Shown piece by piece: positions 44,962 through 53,773 of a stretch of DNA of 64,000 nucleotides. This stretch comes from Pseudomonadota bacterium (GTDB lineage: Bacteria > Chloroflexota > UBA6077 > JAJPHF01), in assembly GCA_021325365.1 (NCBI GenBank), contig JAJPHF010000113.1:1-64000 (forward strand), in the 5' to 3' direction. The position numbers and the translations under genes are program-made. The notes under the pieces are model-generated. The model saw only the letters and a list, made by a program, of their open reading frames with translations. It was not told the origin of the DNA and ran no database searches. The first letter of the stretch is position 1, and every line of letters starts with the position of its first letter.

Positions 44962-46338
44962 TCAAGCCGCACGACGCGCGCGCCACGCCGCGCAGGCCGT
45001 CGCGAAGCGCTTGGCCAGGTGAGGCGCCCCGGCCAGGTGCAGGTGGACGTACGACGCCAGCAGCGCCCCGCTAGCATGGCCCTCGGCGGGCGGCTGACGA
45101 CCGGCGATCGTGTAGGCGGCCCGCTGTCCCGTTCGGGGCTCCAGCCGCGAGTAGTGGAACTCGTGGCCGCGCACCCGCTCGCCTCGTCGAAGCAGCAATG
45201 AGTCGGCTGCTGCCGTCGCCTCGCGGTAGCCGAGCGTCAGCCGCGCGCCCGCGAGCGACACCTCGGCCGGCACCAGCCCGGCCAGCGTATGCCGCGCGCC
45301 CGCCGCGTCCACGAGGCTGCGTGCCAGGTACATCAGCCCACCACACTCGGCGTAAATCGGCAGCCCTCGCCGCGCGAGCGCGCGGAGCTGCCGTAGCAGC
45401 GGCCGGTTCGCCGCAAGCTCGGCGGCGAATAGCTCCGGGAAGCCGCCGCCGAGGTAGACGCCGTCGGCATCCGGTGGCAGGGCGCTGTCCGCGAGGGGGC
45501 TGAACCCCGCCAGCTCTAGCCCCTCGGCGGCGAGCAGGTCCAGCGCATCCGCATAGTAGAAGCCGAAGGCGCGGTCGCGGGCCACGGCCAGACGCGCCCG
45601 CGTGGCCGTCGCCGGAGCGGGGAGCGGCGAGTCATCCCCGTTCACGCCAGTCGCCGTAGCCTCGCAGCGAGCGAGCAGCCGGTCGAGATCGACGCCGCGG
45701 GCGATAGCGGCCGCGGCCCGAGCGAAATAGTCGGCGCCGGACGGGTTCTCGAAGCAGGGTACTAGCCCCAGGTACCGTTCGGGCGCGGCCAGCCCGGCCT
45801 CACGGTCCACCGCCCCCAGCACGGGGAGCCCCGTAGCCGCCTCAACAGCTTCGGCGACCGTCTCCCGGTGGCGCTCGCTCCCCACCCGGTTGAGAATCAC
45901 CCCGACAAGCCGCACGACCGGATCGAGTCGTTGGAAGCCGAGCACAGTGGCGGCGGCGCTGCGTCCCTGGCGGCTCACGTCCACCACCAGCACCACCGGC
46001 AGACCGAGCAGCTTGGCGACCGCCGCCGTACTGCCCTCGTCCCCGCCGCCGTGACGGCCGTCGTAGAGCCCCATCACGCCCTCGACCACCGCCACGTCCG
46101 CGCGGCCCGCCGCGCGCGCGAACAGCGCCCGCAGCGTGGCAGGCGGGAGCAGCCAGCTATCGAGATTCCGCGCTGGGCGGCCCGTGACCTGCCCATGGTA
46201 GCTGGGGTCGATGTAGTCGGGCCCCACCTTGAAGCCCTGCACGGCCAGCCCACGCGCCACGAGCGCGCCCATGAGACCACAGGCGACGGTCGTCTTGCCG
46301 ACGCCGCTCGCCACCCCCGCGATCACCACCGCTTTCAC
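44962..46338 (-). CDS. cbiA: Cobyrinate a,c-diamide synthase
   Basis: A 458-residue ATP- and glutamine-dependent amidase of the CobB/CbiA family. The BioD-like half starts VVIAGVASGVGKTTVACGLM (P-loop) with FKVGPDYIDPSYH and VVEGVMGLYDGRHG; the GATase half has GVYLGGGFPELFA and PIYAECGGLMYLA with the nucleophile Cys, and GHEFHYSRLE. It amidates side chains a and c. GTG 46338 overlaps the cbiX stop (GTGA), with GGAGG 6 bases ahead lying just outside the heptad repeat. Confidence 0.93.
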   Translation of the reverse strand: MKAVVIAGVASGVGKTTVACGLMGALVARGLAVQGFKVGPDYIDPSYHGQVTGRPARNLDSWLLPPATLRALFARAAGRADVAVVEGVMGLYDGRHGGGDEGSTAAVAKLLGLPVVLVVDVSRQGRSAAATVLGFQRLDPVVRLVGVILNRVGSERHRETVAEAVEAATGLPVLGAVDREAGLAAPERYLGLVPCFENPSGADYFARAAAAIARGVDLDRLLARCEATATGVNGDDSPLPAPATATRARLAVARDRAFGFYYADALDLLAAEGLELAGFSPLADSALPPDADGVYLGGGFPELFAAELAANRPLLRQLRALARRGLPIYAECGGLMYLARSLVDAAGARHTLAGLVPAEVSLAGARLTLGYREATAAADSLLLRRGERVRGHEFHYSRLEPRTGQRAAYTIAGRQPPAEGHASGALLASYVHLHLAGAPHLAKRFATACAAWRARRAA

Positions 46339-47276
46339 CGCGGGCCTCCGGCAGGGGCCAGGGGGCGGGGGCCGGGGGCCGGCACGGGGGTCAGGGGGCG
46401 GGAGCCAGGGGCCGGAAATCGAGGGCCGGCATCGTCCCCTGGCCCCTGGCCCCTGGCCCCTGGCTCCCACATCAGCTCCGGCCAGGCGTCACGGCCCCGG
46501 TCGAGCAGCGCGGTGATCAGCCGCGGGTCCGGGCCGAAGTGCGCCGCCACGGCGACCTCGGTGTCGGCATAGACGCGGCGCGCGGCCTCGACCTCGGCCG
46601 CGATGCGGTGGACGAGCAGGCCCGTGTTCACGAAGTAAGGCGCCACGATGATCCGGCGCGCGCCGAGCGCGACACAGCGCCGCAGGCCGGCGGGCACGTC
46701 AGGTGGCGCCAGGCTCACGAAGCACACCTCGGCAGCCGCGTAGTCCCCTCGCTCCTCGAATAGCCGCGCGCTGGCGAAGAGGTCGGCGTTGGCGCGCGGG
46801 CTCGTGCTGCCGCGTCCCACCAGCAGGACCGTCGCGTCGCGCGCGGGGCCGAGCGCGGTGGCGGCGCACCGGTCCGCCACGACGTCCAGCAGCGCCGGGT
46901 GGCCGGCCAGCGGCTGCGCCAGGCGGATCTCGGCGTGCGGGTGGCGCTCGCGGGCCGCGGCAGCCTGCTCGGGCATGTCCGCGGTCGCGTGGCCGCCGAA
47001 GTGCAGCAGCACCGGCAGGGCGAGAATCCGCCGTGCGCCGCGCGCCACGCAGCGCGCGAACGCCTCCGGGATCGAGGGCGCCACCGGCCCGGCGAACTCC
47101 AGCACCCCCGCCTCGACGGGCCGATCGGGCAGCGCCCGGCGCACCGCGTCCGCGATCGCCAGGAACTCCGCCGCGCCGACCGGGTCCCGGCTGCCGTGAC
47201 CGAGCAGTACCACCCCCCCGTCTGGGAGTGGCCCGGCCGGACTCGCCAGGCAACTCGCCTGCCAGCGGTGACTCAT
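46335..47276 (-). CDS. cbiX: Long-form sirohydrochlorin cobaltochelatase CbiX with repeat-derived tail
   Basis: A 313-residue class II chelatase that inserts Co(II) into sirohydrochlorin early in the pathway. The first half has [17 protein letters not shown] and [13 protein letters not shown] (metal-binding His residues); the second half has [17 protein letters not shown] and [15 protein letters not shown], the two-domain arrangement of CbiX-long. The last 40 residues ([12 protein letters not shown] and [16 protein letters not shown] runs) are Pro/Gly/Arg-rich and are encoded by a 7-base repeat array, so the domain probably ended earlier. The ATG overlaps the chlI-chlD stop (ATGA). Confidence 0.88.
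   Translation of the reverse strand: MSHRWQASCLASPAGPLPDGGVVLLGHGSRDPVGAAEFLAIADAVRRALPDRPVEAGVLEFAGPVAPSIPEAFARCVARGARRILALPVLLHFGGHATADMPEQAAAARERHPHAEIRLAQPLAGHPALLDVVADRCAATALGPARDATVLLVGRGSTSPRANADLFASARLFEERGDYAAAEVCFVSLAPPDVPAGLRRCVALGARRIIVAPYFVNTGLLVHRIAAEVEAARRVYADTEVAVAAHFGPDPRLITALLDRGRDAWPELMWEPGARGQGPGDDAGPRFPAPGSRPLTPVPAPGPRPLAPAGGPR
46354..46463. repeat. Inverted heptad-array element encoding the CbiX tail
   Basis: Eight GGGGNCN-type units at 46354-46381 and 46387-46414 face four exact CCCCTGG units at 46436-46463, around a 21-base core. The arrays are inverted relative to each other (TGGCCCC versus GGGGCCA), so they can form a long GC hairpin. The element lies inside the cbiX frame, just before the cbiA ribosome binding site. 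Confidence 0.8.
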
Positions 47277-49312
47277 GCCCGCGCCTCCCGCACCGCACCC
47301 GCCAGACGCTCGGCGTCCAGATCGTCGAGCCGCAGGTAGCGGGCGCCCAGCGCGGCCGCCATCTCGGCCGCCATGCCCAGCTGGAGCGGGCCGGCCTCGC
47401 TGTCAATGACGACCGCGGCGATCTGTCGCCGCTGCAAGTCCGCGCCGAGTGTCTGCACTTCCGTCAGACAGTCGCGCTGCTCGGCCGCCAACGGCACGTT
47501 CGCCCGGCCGTCGGAGACGACCACGAGCAGCGGCAGCGTGCCAGGCCGGCCGCGCAGGTAGCGCTCGACCGTCTGACGGGCGAGGTCGAGGCCGTGCGCG
47601 AGCGGCGTCCGGCCGCCGGTAGGCAGCTCGCGCAAGCGGACCTCGGCCAGGTCTACGCTGCTCGTCGGCGGCAGCAACAGCTCCGCCGAGCGACCGCGGA
47701 AGGCGATGAGCCCCACCTGGTCGCGCTTGCGGTAGGCGTCGAGCAATAGGGACACGACGGCGCCCTTCGCGGCAGCCATCCGGTCGCGCGCCGCCATCGA
47801 GCCCGAGGCGTCCACCACGAACAGGATCAGGTTGGTGAGCCGCGTCTCGCGCACCTTCTCGCGCAGGTCCTGCCGTTCGAGCAGGACGGCGGTCTGCGTG
47901 CCCGCGGCGCGGCTGGCGCGGCGGCCACGCTGGTGCGGCGCGGCCGCGCGGAGCGTCGCGTCGAACGCCCAGTCACGCGGGCGCGGCTCGCGGGGGACCA
48001 GGCTCCGGACGTACGGGCCGACCGGCGTGACCGGCGCCTGCCACGGCAGCACGATCGCCTTCGAGCGCCGCCCGCGTGGCGCACTGCTGCGCCGCGGGGC
48101 GGGCGCGGCCAGGTGCGGCGGCACCGAAGTCCGACTTGGCGCGAAGACCTGATCGGGCGGCTGGGGGTTTTCGTCGGAGCCCTCGCCCTCATCCTGACTG
48201 GTAGAGGAAGTCGGCGCGTCGCCAGCCTCGTCCTCGGCTTCGTCGGCCGTGCGCTGCATGTAGTCCTGGATGCGCTCGTCCAGGCGGTCGCGGTCGAGCC
48301 CGGGCTGCTCGAAGGGCTGGCGGCGCCGGCGGTGCAGCAGCGCCAGCTCGGCCGCGTCGCGCACGTCCCCCTCGGTCACCAGCCGCCGGCCCGCGTAGGC
48401 CGCGAGCGTGAGGGCCGTCTTGTACATCACGATGTCGGCGCGCAGGCCATCCACCTCGAAGTCGCAGCAGAGCTGGGTGATGAGGCCCAGCATGCGGTCG
48501 TCGAGCCGCACGTCGGACAGCAGCGCGCGCGCCGCCAGGATGCGCTCGCGCTCGGCCGCCTCGGCATCGGCCCAGCGCGCGGCGAACGCCAGCGGGTCGG
48601 CCTCGAAGGCGATCCGCCGCCGCACCACCTCCGCGCGATCCTCCGGCGCCCCTAGGCCCTCGACCTCCACGGCGAGCGCGAAGCGATCGAGGAGCTGCGG
48701 GCGCAGGTCGCCCTCCTCCGGGTTCATCGTGCCGACGAGCAGGAACTGCGCGGGATGCTGCACCGAGACGCCCTCGCGCTCGACGTAGTTCACGCCCATC
48801 GCCGCCGCGTCGAGCAGCACGTCGACCAGGTGGTCGTTCAGCAGGTTCACCTCGTCCACGTAGAGAATGCCGCGGTTCGCCGCCGCGAGCAGCCCCGGCT
48901 CGAAGTGCCGCTCCCCCTGCTTGATCGCGCGCTCCAGGTCGAGCGTCCCCACCACGCGGTCCTCCGTGGCGCCCACCGGCAGCTCGACCAGGGGAACGCG
49001 ACGCGTGGATACCGTACTGGCCCCCGCTGCCCGGCAGCCGTCGCACCAGGTGTCCGGCGCGGCGGGGTCGCAGGCAAAGGCGCAGCCGGGCATCACCTCG
49101 ATCTCGGGCAGCAGGTTGGCGAGCGCGCGCACCGCGGTGGACTTCGCCGTGCCCTTCTCGCCGCGAATCAGGACGCCGCCGATGCGCGGGTTGATCGTGT
49201 TCAGGAGCAGCGCGCGCTTCATGCGCTCCTGCCCGACCAGCGCGCTGAACGGAAAGACCGGACGGCGGTCCAACACCGCGCGCCGGGCTGACGTGGGCGC
49301 CTCTCGGCTCAT
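47273..49312 (-). CDS. Fused ChlI-ChlD-type AAA+/VWA chelatase subunit
   Basis: A 679-residue fusion. Residues 1-350 are the ChlI/BchI/CobS-like ATPase: [18 protein letters not shown], Walker [34 protein letters not shown], Walker [16 protein letters not shown] and [17 protein letters not shown]. An acidic and Pro-rich linker (about 370-450) leads to a VWA domain with [20 protein letters not shown]. It should form the AAA+ motor for CobN. The ATG overlaps the cobN stop (ATGA), which supports a cobaltochelatase rather than a bacteriochlorophyll role; no bch gene is present. Confidence 0.9.
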   Translation of the reverse strand: MSREAPTSARRAVLDRRPVFPFSALVGQERMKRALLLNTINPRIGGVLIRGEKGTAKSTAVRALANLLPEIEVMPGCAFACDPAAPDTWCDGCRAAGASTVSTRRVPLVELPVGATEDRVVGTLDLERAIKQGERHFEPGLLAAANRGILYVDEVNLLNDHLVDVLLDAAAMGVNYVEREGVSVQHPAQFLLVGTMNPEEGDLRPQLLDRFALAVEVEGLGAPEDRAEVVRRRIAFEADPLAFAARWADAEAAERERILAARALLSDVRLDDRMLGLITQLCCDFEVDGLRADIVMYKTALTLAAYAGRRLVTEGDVRDAAELALLHRRRRQPFEQPGLDRDRLDERIQDYMQRTADEAEDEAGDAPTSSTSQDEGEGSDENPQPPDQVFAPSRTSVPPHLAAPAPRRSSAPRGRRSKAIVLPWQAPVTPVGPYVRSLVPREPRPRDWAFDATLRAAAPHQRGRRASRAAGTQTAVLLERQDLREKVRETRLTNLILFVVDASGSMAARDRMAAAKGAVVSLLLDAYRKRDQVGLIAFRGRSAELLLPPTSSVDLAEVRLRELPTGGRTPLAHGLDLARQTVERYLRGRPGTLPLLVVVSDGRANVPLAAEQRDCLTEVQTLGADLQRRQIAAVVIDSEAGPLQLGMAAEMAAALGARYLRLDDLDAERLAGAVREARA

Positions 49313-52300
49313 GGCGTGCCCCGCTCCTCGAGCTGGCCTTCCAGCTCCAGATAGATCGCTCGCAGTCGCGCCTCCGTGCCCGCCTCGGGCGCCTCCCACA
49401 GGCCGCGATCGACGGCCTCCAGCAGCCGCTCCACGATCGCTCGCAGCGCCCAGGGGTTCTTCTCTGCCAGGAAGCGCTGGAGCCGCTCGTCGAACACGTA
49501 CGCCTCGGTGACGCGCTGGTACATCCAGTCCTCGATGACCTGCGCCGTGGCGTCATAGCCGAACAGGTAGTCCACGGTGGCGGCCAGCTCGAAAGCGCCC
49601 TTGTAGCCGTGCCGCTGGATGCTGGCGAGCCAGCGCGGGTTGACGACGCGCGAGCGGAACACGCGCCGCGCCTCGTCGGCCAGGTCGCGCACCCGCGGCC
49701 GCTGCGGGTCGGCGCTGTCGCCGAAGAACTGGCGCGGATTGCGGCCCGTCAGCGCGCGCACGGTGGCGATCATGCCGCCGTGGTACTGCATGTAGTCGTC
49801 GCTGTCGAAGATGTCGTGCTCGCGGTTGTCCTGGTTCTTCGCCGCGACGGCGATCTGGGCGAAGCGCTGGCCGAACTCGCCGGGCGCCGCCTCGCCGTAG
49901 ACCTCGCGCGTGTAAGCATAGCCGCCCCACGCCGTGTAGACCGCCGCCAGGTCGTCGTCAGTCTGCCAGTTGCGCGCCTCCAGGAGCGGCAGGATACCCG
50001 CCCCGTAGGTGCCCGGCTTGGAGCCAAAGACGCGGTAGAGGGCGCGCTGCTCGGCCAGCCCCGGCGCGAGCCCGCTGGCCAGTCCTGCCGCACGATCCGC
50101 GCGAAAGTGCGCCGCCACGTAGTTGGCCTCCGCCGGCTCGTCGAGCCGCGCCACCCGCTCGAACGCCTGGTCGAGCAGGTGGACGAGGTTGGGAAAGGCG
50201 TCGCGGAAGAAGCCGCTGATACGCACCGTGACGTCCACCCGCGGCCGGCCCAGCTCGGCGAGCGGGATCACCTCCAGGCCGCGGACGCGCCGGCTCTCCT
50301 GCTGCCATACCGGCCGCAGCCCCAGCAGGTACAGGATCTCGGCCACGTCCTCGCCGTGCGTGCGCATCGCCGACGTGCCCCAGACGACGATGCCGACCGA
50401 CTCGGGGTAGCGGCCTTCCTCGGCGAGGTACTTCTCGAGCAGCGCGCGCCCAAGCCCCTGCCCCACTTCCCAGGCGGCGGGCGAGGGGATGGTGTTCGGA
50501 TCGACGGAGTAGAAATTGCGCCCGGTAGGCAGCACGTTCGCCATGCCGCGCGTCGGGGCGCCGCTCGGTCCGGCCGGCACGTACTCGCCGCGCAGGCCGC
50601 GCAGCAGGTTGCCCAGCTCGTCGGACGTGCGCCGGAGATCGGGCACCAGTCGCTCTGCCGCGTAGCGCAGCACGGCCGCGACCTCACGGCCATCACGGGG
50701 GAAGGCGTCCGCGACGATGCCGTCGACCGCGTGCGGCGCGAAGTCGGCCGCGCCGAGGCGGGTCAGCAGTGCCCGCCCGAGCGCTTCCAGCGCCTCCAGC
50801 GCGTCGCCGCGGCTGCGGATCGGCGTCTCGACGGCATCCGCGAGCAGGCGCGGCGCGGGCGCCCCCAGCGGCGCCCCCAGGTCCGTCAACAGCGCGGCGT
50901 AGTCCAGTCCCAGCGCGCGGGCGAGCGCGGCGCGCAGGCTGGGCGCGTCGTAGTTGTCCAGACGTGTCAGGGCCAGCAGCAGGCTCAGCAGCTGCTCGCC
51001 CTCCGGCGCCTGCCCGAGCACGTGCAGTCCGTCGCGGATCTGCGCGTCCTTCAGCTCGCAGATGTAGCCGTCCATGTGCAGGAGGAAAGCGTCGAAGTCG
51101 GCCGGGCGCTCCGCCTCGCCGAGGTCTTCGTGCAGGCGCGCGGCGAGCACCGTCTGCCAGATCTGCTCCTGGATGATGGGCAGCTTCTTCGGGTCGAGCG
51201 TCTGCACCTGGTAGTACTCGTCCATGAGCTGTTCGAGCTTGGTGATCTCGTCGTAGCTTTCGGCACGCATCATCGCCGGCACGAGGTGATCGACGATTGT
51301 GGCATGGGCGCGGCGCTTGGCCTGCGCGCCCTCGCCGGGGTTGTTCACGATGAACGGGTAGAAGTGCGGCAGGTCGGCCAGCGCCACCTCCGGATAGCAC
51401 TGCGCGGACAGCCCGACCGCCTTGCCCGGCAGCCACTCTAGTGTGCCGTGCTTGCCGACGTGGATGACCGCGTGCGCGCCCCACACGTCGCGCAGCCAGC
51501 GATAGTACGCCAGGTAGTGGTGCGTCGGCGGCAGGTCGGGGTTGTGGTAGATGGCGATCGGGTTCTCGCCGAAGCCGCGCGGCGGCTGAATGCCCACGAA
51601 GACGTTGCCCAGCTCCAGCCCCGGCATCATCAGCGTGCCGTCGTAGACGTACACCGCTCCGGGCGGCTCGCCCCACGTCTCGGCCAGCCCCGCCTGCACG
51701 GCCGCCGGGTAGGCCGCGTGCCAGCCCGCGTACTGCGCGGCGGGGACGTGCCCGGGCGCCGCGGCCACCTGCGCGTCCGTCAGGAACTCGCGGTCGTAGG
51801 TGCAGCGGTCGATCAAGGTGTGGATCAGTGCGTCGCCAGATTCCGGGATGTTCTCCACCCGGTACCCGTCCGCGGCGAGCGCGTGCAGGATGTGGATCAC
51901 CGAGGCGGGCGTGTCGAGGCCCACCGCGTTGCCCAGGCGGGCGTTGCGCGACGGGTAGTTTGCCAGGATCACCGCCACGCGCTTCTCGGCGTTCGGCACG
52001 TGCCGTAGCCGCGCCCAGCGGATCGCCAGGCGAACCAGATAGTCCACCCGATCGGGGGCGGGCACGTAGCGCTGGACCGCCGCCCCGAGCACGCCGAAGG
52101 CACCCCCCGGGGTGGCCTCCGCGGCCTCGACCGTCTCCTTGAAGCTGATCGGCACGGTCACGATGCGGCCGTCGAACTCCGGCATCGCCACGTTCATCGC
52201 GGTGTCGATGGGGCTCAGGCCGCCGGCCGTCGCTTGCCAAGCGGCCCGGGCGCTCGTCGCGACGACCGCCTGCAATACCGGCACGTTTAGCCGCTCCAGG

Positions 52301-53121
52301 AAGTCCACCGACCAGCCCGTCGCCAGGCTCGGCCCCTGCACGGCGACCTTGCCCATCGAGAAGCTGAGCGTGTTGATCACCACGTCCACGCGCGCCCGTC
52401 CAGTCTCGTCGAGCAGGAAGCGGCGGAACACGCGCGGCGCCCCCGCGGCCTCGGCCGTCTCGTCCTTCAGGCTGTAGCAGTAGACTGGCAGCACGTTGGC
52501 GCCCTGCGCCTCCGCGGCGCGCACGAGCGCGTCCACGAACGCCAGGTTGCCGCTCATCCAGTGGGCCCGATAGAAGAGCAGGCCCAGCGTCGGCCGGCCA
52601 GGCCGCACCCGCGCGGCTAGATAGTCGGCGAGCGCGACGCCGTCCGGCTCGTCCGGGTGATACAGGCCCTCCCAGGGCAGCTCGCGCGGTGGGTCATAGG
52701 CGCTGGCGATGCCCAGCAGGCGGTCAGCCAGGTAGGCGACCAGGCTTCGCAGGTTCGCGACGCCGCCGTGGAGCAGGTACGCGAACACCGTCTGGACCAC
52801 GTCGGCCGGTGCCGTGCAGGCCGCGGCCAGGTCCACGTCCGGCTGCTGATCGCCGGGGCAGGCGATCAGCGGCACGCCCGCCGCCCGGCAGCGCGCTTCC
52901 AGCGCGGCGAAGCCCGGCTCGAAGGCCCGCTTCCCGCCCAGCAGGCGCACGACGACCACTCGCGCGGCGGCCGCCGCGTCGAGGAAGGCCGCCAGCGCCG
53001 CCGGATCGCCGAGGGCGGCCGGATTTGCGGCGCGCACCGGCGGAAAGCCCGGCGGCAAGTCACGCGCGGCGCGGCTCAGCGCCAGGATCTCCGTGTCGGC
53101 AGTGGTCAGAAAAACGATCAC
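49309..53121 (-). CDS. cobN: Aerobic-type cobaltochelatase large subunit CobN
   Basis: A 1270-residue CobN/BchH-type chelatase subunit of full family length. Recognisable segments are [79 protein letters not shown] followed by [18 protein letters not shown], and late [15 protein letters not shown] and [19 protein letters not shown]. CobN inserts Co(II) into hydrogenobyrinate a,c-diamide with AAA+ help from the next gene. A GTG start follows directly on a heptad array, without a good ribosome binding site. Confidence 0.93.
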   Translation of the reverse strand: MIVFLTTADTEILALSRAARDLPPGFPPVRAANPAALGDPAALAAFLDAAAAARVVVVRLLGGKRAFEPGFAALEARCRAAGVPLIACPGDQQPDVDLAAACTAPADVVQTVFAYLLHGGVANLRSLVAYLADRLLGIASAYDPPRELPWEGLYHPDEPDGVALADYLAARVRPGRPTLGLLFYRAHWMSGNLAFVDALVRAAEAQGANVLPVYCYSLKDETAEAAGAPRVFRRFLLDETGRARVDVVINTLSFSMGKVAVQGPSLATGWSVDFLERLNVPVLQAVVATSARAAWQATAGGLSPIDTAMNVAMPEFDGRIVTVPISFKETVEAAEATPGGAFGVLGAAVQRYVPAPDRVDYLVRLAIRWARLRHVPNAEKRVAVILANYPSRNARLGNAVGLDTPASVIHILHALAADGYRVENIPESGDALIHTLIDRCTYDREFLTDAQVAAAPGHVPAAQYAGWHAAYPAAVQAGLAETWGEPPGAVYVYDGTLMMPGLELGNVFVGIQPPRGFGENPIAIYHNPDLPPTHHYLAYYRWLRDVWGAHAVIHVGKHGTLEWLPGKAVGLSAQCYPEVALADLPHFYPFIVNNPGEGAQAKRRAHATIVDHLVPAMMRAESYDEITKLEQLMDEYYQVQTLDPKKLPIIQEQIWQTVLAARLHEDLGEAERPADFDAFLLHMDGYICELKDAQIRDGLHVLGQAPEGEQLLSLLLALTRLDNYDAPSLRAALARALGLDYAALLTDLGAPLGAPAPRLLADAVETPIRSRGDALEALEALGRALLTRLGAADFAPHAVDGIVADAFPRDGREVAAVLRYAAERLVPDLRRTSDELGNLLRGLRGEYVPAGPSGAPTRGMANVLPTGRNFYSVDPNTIPSPAAWEVGQGLGRALLEKYLAEEGRYPESVGIVVWGTSAMRTHGEDVAEILYLLGLRPVWQQESRRVRGLEVIPLAELGRPRVDVTVRISGFFRDAFPNLVHLLDQAFERVARLDEPAEANYVAAHFRADRAAGLASGLAPGLAEQRALYRVFGSKPGTYGAGILPLLEARNWQTDDDLAAVYTAWGGYAYTREVYGEAAPGEFGQRFAQIAVAAKNQDNREHDIFDSDDYMQYHGGMIATVRALTGRNPRQFFGDSADPQRPRVRDLADEARRVFRSRVVNPRWLASIQRHGYKGAFELAATVDYLFGYDATAQVIEDWMYQRVTEAYVFDERLQRFLAEKNPWALRAIVERLLEAVDRGLWEAPEAGTEARLRAIYLELEGQLEERGTP

Positions 53122-53130
53122 CCTAAGCTC

Positions 53131-53193
53131 TCAGCCCTCAGCCATCAGCCGTCAGCCATCAGCAGACGGCAGGATGACCGCTGATCGCTCAAA
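53131..53193. repeat. Inverted heptad-array element between cobO and cobN
   Basis: Five units TCAGCNN (CCC, CCA, CCG, CCA and CAG endings) at 53131-53165 face GCTGATC GCTCAAA at 53180-53193, around a 14-base core. On the minus strand the element begins GAGCGATCAGCG at the cobO stop, the same 12 bases found just after the AAA+ gene stop near 14151-14162. Confidence 0.75.
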
Positions 53194-53773
53194 ACTCCAC
53201 GCCCTTCTGGGCCTTGATGCCCTGGTCCTTGTACGGGTGCTTGACCGGCTGGATCTCCGAGACGAGGTCGGCCACGGCGACTAGCTCAGGCGGCGCGTTC
53301 CGGCCGGTGAGCACCAGGTGCATCATCGGCGGCTTCTCGGCGATGAGCGCCAGCATCTCGTCCACGCTGACGAATCCCGCGTGGATGGTCGCCATGATCT
53401 CGTCGAGGATCACGACGTCGTGCTCGCCCGCGCGCACCGTCTCCACGGCGCGTGCCCAGCCGGCCCGCGCGCGGGCCTCGTGCTCGTCCATCGGCACGCG
53501 CTCGTCGCGCAGCCCGTCCAAGGTGAAGCCGTGCCCGACCCGCTCTAGCTCGAAGTAGGGCGCCAGCAGCGGCAGCGTCCGCTGCTCCCCGGTCTTCCAC
53601 ACCCCCTTGATGAACTGGATCATCCGCACGCGCATGCGGTTCCCGGCAGCGCGGACGCCCAGGCCGATGGCGGCGGTCGTCTTGCCCTTCCCGTTGCCCG
53701 TGTTGATGATCACGAGCCCTTTCCGCTTGCGCGGCGCCGGGCGCGTGCGCGGCGCGGTCTCCGCGGCCATCAT
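53189..53773 (-). CDS. cobO: Cob(I)yrinate a,c-diamide adenosyltransferase
   Basis: A 194-residue CobO/BtuR/CobA-type enzyme that adds the 5'-deoxyadenosyl group to Co(I). IINTGNGKGKTTAAIGLGVR is the reversed P-loop, MIQFIKGVWKTGEQRTL, VVILDEIMATIHAGFVSVDE and VLTGRNAPPELVAVADLVSE are standard. The ATG 53773 overlaps the cobQ stop (ATGA). About 25 basic residues precede the P-loop, as in many CobO proteins. Only 67 bases, mostly repeat, separate it from cobN. Confidence 0.93.
   Translation of the reverse strand: MMAAETAPRTRPAPRKRKGLVIINTGNGKGKTTAAIGLGVRAAGNRMRVRMIQFIKGVWKTGEQRTLPLLAPYFELERVGHGFTLDGLRDERVPMDEHEARARAGWARAVETVRAGEHDVVILDEIMATIHAGFVSVDEMLALIAEKPPMMHLVLTGRNAPPELVAVADLVSEIQPVKHPYKDQGIKAQKGVEF

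Noticed and set aside
47273..49312. Fused ChlI-ChlD as a sign of bacteriochlorophyll synthesis
   Set aside because: It overlaps cobN and no bch or reaction-centre gene is present, so cobalt chelation is the better reading.
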